7,644 nucleotides of DNA from the NCBI GenBank assembly GCA_031290535.1, contig JAITNI010000342.1:1-7644 (forward strand), written 5' to 3'. The position numbers were made by a program, and so were the translations under genes. Shown here one piece after another: positions 1 through 6,662 of this stretch. Under the pieces are notes generated by a model. That model saw only the letters and a list, made by a program, of their open reading frames with translations, had not been told where the DNA came from and did no database searches. How positions within the stretch are numbered: position 1 is the stretch's first letter; each line of letters opens with the position of its first letter. Source of the stretch: Zoogloeaceae bacterium (GTDB lineage Bacteria > Pseudomonadota > Gammaproteobacteria > Burkholderiales > Rhodocyclaceae).

Positions 1-20
1 CATGCCTACCACTCCATGTC

Positions 21-66
21 AGAACCCATATGGAATGATAGTATATACTATTTAAGGATAGGTTCT
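21..66. repeat. AT-rich palindrome inside a longer imperfect inverted repeat
   Basis: Positions 38-51 are a perfect 14-bp palindrome (ATAGTATATACTAT). It sits between inverted 6-bp arms AGAACC (21-26) and GGTTCT (61-66), giving a dyad-rich 46-bp block whose outer and inner centres differ by about one base. The block lies beside the broken end of an IS3-type gene. It could be a small MITE-like element, a regulator operator or the scar of an insertion; the sequence alone does not decide. Confidence 0.5.
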
Positions 67-173
67 AAGCACGGCGGCCAGAGAGAGCCACTCAGGCCCT
101 GGTCTCGAATCATCTGAACAACCTGCAATTTGAAGCTCGCATCAAAGTGGCGCCGGGGAGTGGCTGGGGGCAT
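48..173 (-). pseudogene. IS3-family transposase OrfA, 5' remnant
   Basis: Minus-strand reading frame with the N-terminus of an IS3-family OrfA (helix-turn-helix subunit of the OrfAB transposase). After ATG at 173 it reads RRHFDASFKLQVVQMIRDQG, the usual first helix of this family. The start is supported by a strong Shine-Dalgarno AAGGAG (plus-strand 182-187), 8 nt upstream. A GTG at 236 could extend the frame but has no family support. Family similarity stops after about 28 codons (near position 90); the last 13 codons (GSLWPPCLEPILK, stop at 48) look unrelated. A full OrfA is about 90-120 residues, so this is a non-functional fragment and OrfB is absent. A TGTTCTGG sequence on the minus strand starting at 235 could be the old element end, but this is unproven. 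Confidence 0.6.
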
Positions 174-277
174 TTCGTTCTCTCCTTGAGGGAATCTTCC
201 CCTATCGGGGGGGATGAAATTATTAGACCAGAACACCCCTTCGTGCGATTACCCTGTCCCCAAGCCTGAAAATCGGG

Positions 278-283
278 GATAAT
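278..283 (+). promoter_or_regulatory. Candidate -10 element of the lysS-mnmC promoter
   Basis: GATAAT matches the sigma-70 -10 consensus at five of six bases and lies 69 nt before the lysS ATG, which would give a leader of about 60 nt. No convincing -35 hexamer lies 16-18 nt upstream (the best-placed hexamer is TGTCCC at 255-260), so this is only a candidate. The leader holds a weak 4-bp hairpin (295-305) and a run of seven T (310-316). Confidence 0.3.
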
Positions 284-340
284 TCCACGTTTTACGCATA
301 CTGCGCGGATTTTTTTACCATATCACCTCACAGATCAAGC

Positions 341-345
341 AAGGA
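341..345 (+). promoter_or_regulatory. lysS ribosome binding site
   Basis: AAGGA ends 6 nt before ATG at 352. This spacing decides the start: the alternative TTG at 346 would abut the site with no spacer. Confidence 0.75.
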
Positions 346-351
346 TTGAGT

Positions 352-1881
352 ATGTCCTCCAATATCCCCAACGCTTCCCAAGCCCCTGAGACCGAACCTC
401 AGGACGTCAACCGCCTGATCGCCGAGCGCCGCCAGAAACTTGCCGAGTGGCGGCAGGCGGGGCGGGCGTATCCGAATGATTTTCAGCGCGAGAACACCGC
501 CGGACGGCTGCATGAAGCCTATGGCGAAAAGACGGCGGCGGAACTTGAGGCTCTGCCCGTACAGGTGCGCGTCGCGGGGCGGGTGATGCTGAAGCGGGTG
601 ATGGGCAAGGCGTCCTTCGTCACCCTTCAGGATTTGTCGGGACGCCTCCAGCTTTACGTGAGCCGGGATGGCGTCGGCGAAGCCGTCTATGCCGATTTCA
701 AGCGTTGGGACATCGGCGACATCGTCGGCTCCGTGGGCACGCTGATGAAAACCAAAACCGGCGAACTCTCGGTGAAGGCGGGCGAACTCTTTCTGCTCAC
801 CAAATCCCTGCGTCCGCTGCCGGACAAATTCCACGGCCTGACCGATGTGGAACTCAAATATCGTCAGCGTTATGTCGATCTCATCATGAACGAGGAGACC
901 CGTTTCGCCTTCGCCGCCCGCAGCCGCATGATCCAGAGCCTGCGTCACTACATGTGCGGGCATGGCTTCATGGAGGTGGAAACCCCGATGCTGCACCCGA
1001 TTCCCGGCGGGGCGACGGCGAAACCCTTCGTCACCCACCACAACGCGCTGGACATGGGGATGTACCTGCGCGTCGCGCCGGAACTGTACCTGAAGCGGCT
1101 GGTGGTCGGCGGCTTTGAAAAGGTGTTCGAGGTCAATCGCAATTTCAGAAACGAGGGACTTTCCCCCCGGCATAACCCGGAATTCACCATGATGGAATTC
1201 TACGAAGCCTATGCCAACTACAAAAGCCTGATGGATTTCACCGAGGGGTTGCTGCGCCATGTCGCCCGCGAGGCGCTGAATACCGAGATATTCAGTTATC
1301 AGGGGCGGGAACTCGACCTCTCCAAACCCTTCCACCGCCTCACCATCAGTCAGGCCATCCGCCAGCAGCACCCGGAATTCAGCGAGGCGGAATTGCGGGA
1401 CGTCGACTGGCTGAAGGCGAAGATCAAAGCCTTTGGCGAATCCGTCAAACCCGGCGGCCTCGGCGCGCTGCAACTGCAACTTTTTGAAGCCTGCGCCGAA
1501 AGCCAGCTTTGGGAGCCGACTTTCATCATCGACTATCCGGTGGAAGTCTCCCCCCTCGCCCGCGCCTCCGACGCCAACCCGGAAATCACCGAACGTTTTG
1601 AATTGTTCATCGTCGGGCGCGAAATCGCCAACGGTTTTTCCGAACTGAACGACCCGGAAGACCAGGCCGCCCGCTTCCAGGAACAGGTCAAGGCCAAGGA
1701 CGCTGGCGACGAGGAAGCGATGTACTACGACGCCGATTACATCCGCGCCCTCGAATACGGCCTGCCTCCCACCGGCGGCTGCGGCATCGGCATCGACCGG
1801 CTGGTGATGCTCCTGACCGACAGTCCGGCGATTCGGGATGTGATTCTGTTTCCGCAGATGCGGCCTGAGCAGGGCGGATGA
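352..1881 (+). CDS. lysS: Lysyl-tRNA synthetase, class II
   Basis: Cytoplasmic enzyme that charges tRNA-Lys with lysine using ATP. The 509-residue length is normal for bacterial LysS. An N-terminal anticodon-binding OB fold spans about residues 70-150 ([20 protein letters not shown]). The class II catalytic domain follows: EVETPML at about 208-214 (motif 1 region), [20 protein letters not shown] at about 265-284 (motif 2, with the ATP-binding Arg) and [15 protein letters not shown] at about 476-490 (motif 3). [20 protein letters not shown] is the usual LysS lysine-site segment. ATG 352 is preferred over TTG 346 because of the AAGGA spacing. The first 20 or so residues are a polar tail of the kind that varies within the family. 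mnmC follows 12 nt after the stop, in the same frame, so the two are probably cotranscribed. prfB, often adjacent to lysS in proteobacteria, is not upstream here; an IS remnant occupies that side. Confidence 0.97.
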   Translation: MSSNIPNASQAPETEPQDVNRLIAERRQKLAEWRQAGRAYPNDFQRENTAGRLHEAYGEKTAAELEALPVQVRVAGRVMLKRVMGKASFVTLQDLSGRLQLYVSRDGVGEAVYADFKRWDIGDIVGSVGTLMKTKTGELSVKAGELFLLTKSLRPLPDKFHGLTDVELKYRQRYVDLIMNEETRFAFAARSRMIQSLRHYMCGHGFMEVETPMLHPIPGGATAKPFVTHHNALDMGMYLRVAPELYLKRLVVGGFEKVFEVNRNFRNEGLSPRHNPEFTMMEFYEAYANYKSLMDFTEGLLRHVAREALNTEIFSYQGRELDLSKPFHRLTISQAIRQQHPEFSEAELRDVDWLKAKIKAFGESVKPGGLGALQLQLFEACAESQLWEPTFIIDYPVEVSPLARASDANPEITERFELFIVGREIANGFSELNDPEDQAARFQEQVKAKDAGDEEAMYYDADYIRALEYGLPPTGGCGIGIDRLVMLLTDSPAIRDVILFPQMRPEQGG

Positions 1882-1893
1882 CCCGCCCCCACC

Positions 1894-3786
1894 TTGCAAC
1901 CCGCCCTGCTTACCTTCGCCCCTGACGGCACGCCGTACTCCGAACAGTATGACGACGTCTATCACTCCTGCCACGGTGGGCCGGAGCAGGCGCGGCATGT
2001 GTTTTTGGGCGGCAATGGTTTGCCGGAACGCTGGCAGGGACGCGAACAGTTTGTCATTCTGGAAACCGGCTTTGGACTGGGGCTGAATTTTCTTGTCACC
2101 TGGGCGGCGTGGCGGGCGTCCGCTTCCCCTTGCCGCCGCCTGCATTTTGTCTCGGTCGAAAAACATCCCTTAAGCCGATCGGATTTGGCGCGAGCGCAGG
2201 CCGCCTGGCCGCAATTCGCGCCGCTGGCGGCAGAACTGCGCGCCCGCTGGCCGGTGCTGACCCCCGGCATCCACCGGATTTTTCTCGAGCAGGGGCAAGT
2301 GACGCTGACGCTGGTGCTGGGCGACGCCAGCCGGGAATTGCGCCGCCTCATGCTGGCCGCCGACGCTTTTTATCTGGACGGATTTTCCCCGGCGAAAAAC
2401 CCCGATCTCTGGTCGCCGGAACTCTGCAAAGCCATCGCCCGCCTTGCCGCGCCCTGCGCGACGCTTGCCACCTGGTCGGTGGCGGGTTCCCTGCGCGAAG
2501 CGCTCGCCGCCAACGAGTTTGCGCTGGAAAAACGTCCCGGCTTTGCGGGCAAGCGGCAGATGCTGGTGGGCGCGTACCGTTCCCAAAAGCCGCATCCTTA
2601 CCCCGCCGTCGCGTCTTCCGAACAACGGGCGCTGGTGATTGGCGCGGGCGTGGCGGGCAGTTCCGCCGCCGCCGCACTGGCGGCGCGAGGCTGGCAGGTG
2701 GAAGTGCTGGAGCGCGCCCAAAAGCCCGGTCAGGGCGCATCCGGCAATCTGGCCGGGGTCATGCGCCCGCTGCCCTCGGCGGACGACAACTTTTTGGCGC
2801 GTTTAACCCGCGCCGGTTTTTTGGCTGCCTTAAACCACCTGAAAATGCTGGAAGAAGCCGGAACGCCCGCGCGTTGGGGGCAAAGCGGCGCCATGCATCT
2901 GGCCCGCGACGCGGCGCATGAAGCCACGCAAGCCAGGGCCGCCGCACGCCTGCGCCTGCCGCCAGAACTTTTGCAATATCTGGACAAAACCGCCGCCAGC
3001 GCCCTGCTGGGCTGGCCGGTGGAACGCGGCGGCTGGTATTTTGCGCTCGGCGGCTGGGTGCAGCCGCCCTCCTTGTGCGAAGCCAACCTGCGCTTGTTCC
3101 CGGAACGCATCACCCTGCGCTGCGCTTGCCCGGTGGCCGGAATTCGCCGAATGGATGGAACATGGCAGGCGCTGGATGCCGACGGAAAAATATTGGCCGC
3201 CGCGCCGCATCTTGTCATGGCCAGCGGCGTCGACGCGCCCCGCTTTGCCCCTTTTGCCTGGCTGCCGCAAAAGGCGGCACGGGGACAGGTCACCTGGCTC
3301 CCCGCCGCCAGCACGCCTGCGTTGAATCTGCTGGTGTGCGGTCAGGGCTATGTCACGCCGCTGGTGGATGGCCTGCGGGTGGCGGGGGCAAGCTATCTGC
3401 TGGACGATATGGACGCTGCTGAGCGTCCGGCAGAACATCTGGAAAACCTGCATAAACTCAATGGCCTGCTGCCCGGCTTTGCGGCACAGGCAGTCCCGGA
3501 GGCGTTGCGAGGTCGGGTCGGCTTTCGCCCCATGTCCCCCGACCGCCTGCCGATGGTCGGCGCGATGCCCGATCTGCATCCCGACCCCCAGCGTTCCCCA
3601 CGCCGCCACCCGCCCGCGCAACCCGGCCTATGGTGTCTGCAAGGCTTTGGCTCGCGGGGCATCGTCTGGTCTGCCCTGATGGCCGACCTCCTCGCCAGCC
3701 GCATGAACGGCGACCCCTTGCCACTGGAATACGACCTGACGCACGCCCTCGCCCCGGAACGGTTTTTGATCAAAAATATGCGTTGA
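1894..3786 (+). CDS. mnmC: Bifunctional tRNA cmnm5s2U34 oxidoreductase / nm5s2U34 methyltransferase MnmC
   Basis: Completes the mnm5 group at wobble U34 of tRNAs such as tRNA-Lys(UUU). The C-terminal FAD domain converts cmnm5 to nm5 and the N-terminal SAM-dependent domain methylates it to mnm5. Residues 1-235 are the methyltransferase, with ETGFGLGLNFL (57-67, SAM-binding loop) and DAFYLDGFSPAKNPDLW (157-173). Residues 246-630 are the DAO-type oxidoreductase, with the dinucleotide-binding loop VIGAGVAGSSAAAALAARGW starting near 248 and the late motif GFRPMSPDRLPMVG near 543. At 630 residues it has the length of a complete fusion. TTG at 1894 is the first in-frame start after the lysS stop, and the FAPDGTPYSEQYDDVYHS segment belongs near the N-terminus, so no later start fits. 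No Shine-Dalgarno precedes the TTG. An ATG at 1878 overlapping the lysS stop (ATGA) would be a natural coupled start but is one base out of frame. Confidence 0.95.
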   Translation: MQPALLTFAPDGTPYSEQYDDVYHSCHGGPEQARHVFLGGNGLPERWQGREQFVILETGFGLGLNFLVTWAAWRASASPCRRLHFVSVEKHPLSRSDLARAQAAWPQFAPLAAELRARWPVLTPGIHRIFLEQGQVTLTLVLGDASRELRRLMLAADAFYLDGFSPAKNPDLWSPELCKAIARLAAPCATLATWSVAGSLREALAANEFALEKRPGFAGKRQMLVGAYRSQKPHPYPAVASSEQRALVIGAGVAGSSAAAALAARGWQVEVLERAQKPGQGASGNLAGVMRPLPSADDNFLARLTRAGFLAALNHLKMLEEAGTPARWGQSGAMHLARDAAHEATQARAAARLRLPPELLQYLDKTAASALLGWPVERGGWYFALGGWVQPPSLCEANLRLFPERITLRCACPVAGIRRMDGTWQALDADGKILAAAPHLVMASGVDAPRFAPFAWLPQKAARGQVTWLPAASTPALNLLVCGQGYVTPLVDGLRVAGASYLLDDMDAAERPAEHLENLHKLNGLLPGFAAQAVPEALRGRVGFRPMSPDRLPMVGAMPDLHPDPQRSPRRHPPAQPGLWCLQGFGSRGIVWSALMADLLASRMNGDPLPLEYDLTHALAPERFLIKNMR

Positions 3787-3844
3787 AACTTCAAGGGTTC
3801 CGGCGCGGCTGACTTGCACAAGGCCAAGCGGTTCCAGATGGGGC

Positions 3845-3940
3845 TTCCCCCTTGACAAGGGGGAATTGAGGGGGTTTGGGGTTCTTCAGATTGCCACCAT
3901 CCCAAACCCCTCCTGCACCTCCCCTTATCAGGGGAGGAAT
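3845..3940. repeat. Two inverted copies of a palindromic GC-rich repeat between convergent genes
   Basis: Copy 1 (3845-3880) begins with a perfect 10-bp-arm palindrome around one base: TTCCCCCTTG (3845-3854), A, CAAGGGGGAA (3856-3865). Copy 2 (3901-3940), read on the other strand, is clearly the same unit: its hairpin is CCTCCCCT (3918-3925) and AGGGGAGG (3930-3937) with a TATC loop. The inner ends pair as well: GGGGTTTGGG (3871-3880) with CCCAAACCCC (3901-3910), 10 bp with a 20-nt loop. The whole block can form a three-hairpin or cruciform structure. It lies between the mnmC and motD stops, so it may end transcription from both sides, but there is no U-tract typical of an intrinsic terminator. 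The remaining bases of 3787-4048 hold no gene I can support. Confidence 0.8.
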
Positions 3941-4048
3941 GAGTTGCTGCGCTACGCGCAGGATTTGAACGTTTGTGCGATTGCCCTTCCGCAGGGTTTC
4001 CGTCAAATTTTGCGCGCTCCCGCCAATAGGAAGGATCATGGGGTTGCC

Positions 4049-4840
4049 CTATGCTTCGGGCTTTAACTCCGTCGGCACTTCGGTCGGCGTTTCCGGGATG
4101 GCGGAATCGATGACGATGGTCACGCGCCGGTTTCTGGCGCGGCCTGTGACGGTGTCATTGCTCTCGACCGGGCGTTGCTCGCCGTAGCCGATGGCCGTCA
4201 GCCGTTCCTGACCAACGCCGCTGGCGGCGAAGAGGCGCAGCACAGTGGTAGCGCGCACAGCGGACAGTTCCCAGTTGGAGGGAAATTGCGGTGTGCTGAT
4301 CGGCATGGTGTCGGTGTGGCCTTCGATGGTGACGGGAAACTCCGTCTGCGCGATCACCTCGCCCACAGCGGCCAATGCGTTGGCGGAAAGCGGGGCGAGG
4401 TTGGCCTGACCGGGGGCAAACAGTACGCTGTCGTTGATTTCCACCATCACGCCGCGACTCGATTCCAGCACTCGCACCTTGCCTTCCTTGACGAGCGGGG
4501 CCAGCGCCTCCATGATTTCCTTCGCCATGTCGCGCATCCGGTTGCGCTGGCGCGTCTTGGCCTCCTCCGCCGCCACGTTCTTGTCCGGTCTAAGGAGCGG
4601 TACGGGCATGGGCGGCGTGCCTTCGGGGGCGTCCATGATCTGCCCGGTTTCGTGGCTGACATTGCGAAAGGCATTGCTCAGGGAGTCGGACAAAATCCGG
4701 TATTTTCCTTCGTTGATGGAAGAAAGCGCGTACATGACCACAAAAAACGCAAACAGCAGGGTAATGAAATCCGCGTAGGAAACCAGCCAGCGGTCGTGGT
4801 TGTCGTGTTCTTCCGGGCGTTGCCGTCTTTTGCGCGCCAT
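4049..4840 (-). CDS. motD: Flagellar motor stator protein MotD (MotB family)
   Basis: Inner-membrane stator subunit that pairs with MotC, anchors the unit to peptidoglycan and carries the proton-accepting aspartate. The 263 residues are organised as in MotB proteins: a basic cytoplasmic N-tail (MARKRRQRPEEHDNHDRWLV), a single membrane segment at about 23-42 within SYADFITLLFAFFVVMYALS containing Asp24 (equivalent to E. coli MotB Asp32), a periplasmic plug/linker at about 43-130, and an OmpA-type peptidoglycan-binding domain at about 135-245 with EGHTDTMP (173-180), NWELSAVRA (189-197) and GRARNRRV (233-240). The Pro/Glu-containing tail after 248 is variable in the family. The start lies 17 nt after the motC stop, in a fliA-motC-motD operon. 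MotD rather than MotB is chosen from the short N-tail, the LSSINEGKYRILSDSL segment after the membrane helix and linkage to fliA. Confidence 0.9.
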   Translation of the reverse strand: MARKRRQRPEEHDNHDRWLVSYADFITLLFAFFVVMYALSSINEGKYRILSDSLSNAFRNVSHETGQIMDAPEGTPPMPVPLLRPDKNVAAEEAKTRQRNRMRDMAKEIMEALAPLVKEGKVRVLESSRGVMVEINDSVLFAPGQANLAPLSANALAAVGEVIAQTEFPVTIEGHTDTMPISTPQFPSNWELSAVRATTVLRLFAASGVGQERLTAIGYGEQRPVESNDTVTGRARNRRVTIVIDSAIPETPTEVPTELKPEA

Positions 4841-4857
4841 GAAAGTCTTCCCCGGCG

Positions 4858-5640
4858 TTATGATCGACGCCCGGCACGATTTTTTTCGCGCCGGGGTTCG
4901 GTAAACACATAGCCTTGCAGGCGGCTTTCGATGATGCGGGGGTTGTCGCCGATGGCGACGCCCATCAGGCCGTCAAGCAACATTTCTTTGGCCGTGACCT
5001 GACGGGCAATATAGGCTTTCAGTTTGTTGGCGACGGGTAAAAACACGAGGTTTGCCATGCCGACGCCATAGATGGTCGCCACAAACGCCACGGCGATGCC
5101 CGCGCCGAGTTTGGAGGGGTCGCTCAGGTTTTCCATGACGTGAATCAGCCCCAGCACCGCGCCCAGAATGCCGATGGTGGGCGAATAGCCGCCAGCGGAC
5201 TCCCAGACTTTTGCGCCCTGGCGCATTTCTTCTTCGTAGGTGTTGAGTTCGACTTCCATCACTTCCCGCAGCCGTTCGGGCGGCGCGCCATCGACCAGCA
5301 ATTGCAGCCCCTTGCGGGTAAAAGGGTCTTGAATCTGGTTGGCGATATTTTCCAGCGCCAGCAGCCCTTCCCGGCGCGAGAGAAAGCTCCATTGCGTCAT
5401 TTCGTCAATCATGCGCTGGTGCTGGAGGACGGGCGGAAAAATAACCCAGGCCAGCATCCGAAACCCGCGCCGAAAAGCGTGGAACGGGCTTTGCAGCATC
5501 ACGGCTCCAAACGTGCCGCCCAGCACGATCAACAGGGCGGTGGGCTGGACGAGCGAACCGACCTTGCCGCCTTCCAGCACCTGACCGCCCAGAATCGCGC
5601 CAATGCCGATGATGAGGCCGACAAGACTGATTTTATCCAT
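4858..5640 (-). CDS. motC: Flagellar motor stator protein MotC (MotA family)
   Basis: Four-helix inner-membrane stator subunit that, with MotD, forms a proton channel driving the flagellar rotor. Predicted membrane segments lie at about 4-20, 33-50, 153-173 and 183-205, with a large cytoplasmic loop between helices 2 and 3. That loop holds the charged SRREGLLALENIANQIQDPF segment (88-107), which corresponds to the rotor-contacting Arg/Glu region of MotA. Pro154 in GYSPTIGILGAVLGLIHVME and Pro202 in FLPVANKLK match the conserved channel-gating prolines. The 260-residue length is typical of the MotC/PomA-like branch and shorter than E. coli MotA (about 295). The ATG overlaps the fliA stop as ATGGATAA, and AGGAA lies 6 nt upstream inside fliA, so translation is probably coupled. 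The basic C-tail (RREKNRAGRRS) is unusual but short. Confidence 0.93.
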   Translation of the reverse strand: MDKISLVGLIIGIGAILGGQVLEGGKVGSLVQPTALLIVLGGTFGAVMLQSPFHAFRRGFRMLAWVIFPPVLQHQRMIDEMTQWSFLSRREGLLALENIANQIQDPFTRKGLQLLVDGAPPERLREVMEVELNTYEEEMRQGAKVWESAGGYSPTIGILGAVLGLIHVMENLSDPSKLGAGIAVAFVATIYGVGMANLVFLPVANKLKAYIARQVTAKEMLLDGLMGVAIGDNPRIIESRLQGYVFTEPRREKNRAGRRS

Positions 5641-6397
5641 TCTGATTTCCTTTTCCGGTTTTCTTCCCGTCTTTCTTGTTGCCTGCGCCTGCGCCGAACA
5701 GACGGCTGCGAATGCGGCTGATGGCCTGATTGTGCAACTGGCAAACCCGCGATTCCGTGACGCCCATGATGGCGCCGATTTCGCGCAGGTTCAGTTCCTC
5801 GTCATAATAGAGCGCCATCATGAGCTGTTCGCGTTCCGGCAGGGTGCTGATGGCGCGGGTCAGATTCTGGCGTAAATCCTTGTTTTCCAGCAGCACAGAG
5901 GGGTCTTCCTCGCTCCTCCCCAGGTGGCGCTCCAGAAAATCATCGCCCTCTTCGTGGGAAAAATCTTCCAGATACAAAAGCTGATGCCCGCGCGCTTCCT
6001 GCAACAATTTCTGGTATTGCGGCAGCGGCATGTCGAGATTTTCCGCCAGTTCCGTCTCACTCGGGGCGCGGCCATGTTGCTGTTCCAGCCGTTGCAGGGC
6101 CGCCTCCACCCGGCGCATTTCGCGGCGCAGATGGCGCGGCAGCCAGTCGTTTTCCCGCAGGCCATCCAGCATCGCGCCCCGGATGCGCTGGCTGGCGTAG
6201 GTCTCGAACTGCGCCCCCAAGCCCTCCTCGTAACGCGACAGCGCGTCCAGCAGACCCATCATGCCATTCTGAACCAGGTCTTCCAGTTGCACATTGGCGG
6301 GAAGACGCGCGATCAGATAATGGGCGATGCGCCTGACAAGCGGGAGATACTGCTGAACCAGTTGTTCCCGGTCAAGCTGACCAGCGGCGGTATACAT
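5633..6397 (-). CDS. fliA: RNA polymerase sigma factor for flagellar genes (sigma-28, FliA)
   Basis: Directs RNA polymerase to late flagellar and chemotaxis promoters and is normally held inactive by FlgM until hook completion. The 254-residue protein has region 2 at about 15-90 (DLVQNGMMGLLDALSRYEEG at 40-59; FETYASQRIRGAMLDGLREN at 64-83), the FliA-typical DWLPRHLRREMRRVE (84-98) leading into region 3, and region 4 at about 178-233 (LPEREQLMMALYYDEELNLR, then IGAIMGVTESRVCQLHNQAI as the -35-recognition helix-turn-helix). ATG 6397 is the first start after an in-frame stop. It has no clear Shine-Dalgarno, so initiation may be weak. The last 20 residues are Lys/Gly/Asn-rich and low-complexity, beyond the core fold. 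It is first in a three-gene operon with motC and motD; flhF and flhG are not immediately upstream. Confidence 0.96.
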   Translation of the reverse strand: MYTAAGQLDREQLVQQYLPLVRRIAHYLIARLPANVQLEDLVQNGMMGLLDALSRYEEGLGAQFETYASQRIRGAMLDGLRENDWLPRHLRREMRRVEAALQRLEQQHGRAPSETELAENLDMPLPQYQKLLQEARGHQLLYLEDFSHEEGDDFLERHLGRSEEDPSVLLENKDLRQNLTRAISTLPEREQLMMALYYDEELNLREIGAIMGVTESRVCQLHNQAISRIRSRLFGAGAGNKKDGKKTGKGNQNG

Positions 6398-6433
6398 TTT
6401 GGATGGAAGACGTCAAGCTAGGGCGATGGGCGA

Positions 6434-6442
6434 AGTGTAGCA
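6434..6442 (-). promoter_or_regulatory. Candidate extended -10 promoter for fliA
   Basis: On the minus strand the sequence TGCTACACT has the TGn extension and a TACACT -10 hexamer, 36 nt before the fliA ATG. The -35 region is poor, as allowed for extended -10 promoters. I see no sigma-54 (GG-N10-GC with TTGC context) or sigma-28 (TAAA...GCCGATAA) site here. It is a weak call on motif matching alone. Confidence 0.25.
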
Positions 6443-6584
6443 GTTTGTCGGGAAATTGGTTTGATTCGGATGCGCGGGAGAAGGGTAATCGCATGAACAG
6501 GGGACAGCAGCGGTTGCGGCATTCTGACAACAGGCGTAGGCCGGGGATTCGCGCCGCGTCACCCAACCTCAAAGCGTCAAATAA

Positions 6585-6626
6585 CCCCGGACGTTTCCGG
6601 TCTTTGAAAGGCCGGAAATGTCGGGG
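6585..6626. repeat. Long hairpin upstream of fliA
   Basis: Arms 6585-6604 and 6608-6626 pair along their length with one bulged G (6589) and two G-T wobbles: CCCCG/G/ACGTTTCCGGTC opposite GGCCGGAAATGTCGGGG, closing on TTTGAAA. It follows the stop of the 6663-7325 gene in its transcription direction, but no U-tract follows on either strand. It may be a decayed REP-type element or a transcript-stabilising hairpin. Its right arm is shared with the next palindrome. Confidence 0.7.
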
Positions 6627-6649
6627 TACGGCCTGCGGCCTGACCCGAC
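6620..6649. repeat. REP-type palindrome, copy 1
   Basis: GTCGGGGTACGGCC (6620-6633) pairs with GGCCTGACCCGAC (6637-6649) around a TGC loop with a small internal mismatch. The outer GTCGGG...CCCGACC arms and flanking CTCC are those of the second palindrome near 7585, differing in the inner loop as REP variants do. It abuts the end of the 6663-7325 gene. Confidence 0.65.
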
Positions 6650-6662
6650 CTCCCGGTTCCAT

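Noticed and set aside
295..316. Hairpin CGCA-TAC-TGCG followed by seven T before lysS, as a terminator or attenuator
   Set aside because: The stem is only 4 bp and is separated from the T-run by CGGA, so it is too weak to call.
328..2166. 612-codon open frame antisense to lysS and the start of mnmC
   Set aside because: It lies opposite well-identified genes, has no recognisable domain, has a Gly/His/Phe-rich composition typical of the antisense of GC-rich coding DNA, and has no ribosome binding site.
2109..3621. Several long frames (270, 263, 194 codons) overlapping mnmC
   Set aside because: All are Arg/Pro/Ala-rich shadows of mnmC, whose frame carries the conserved motifs throughout.
3852..3857. 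Perfect TTGACA (-35 hexamer)
   Set aside because: It is part of the 3845-3865 palindrome and has no -10 hexamer 16-18 nt downstream and no gene to serve.
4175..4912. 245-codon plus-strand frame opposite motD
   Set aside because: It is antisense of the MotD coding sequence with no recognisable family.
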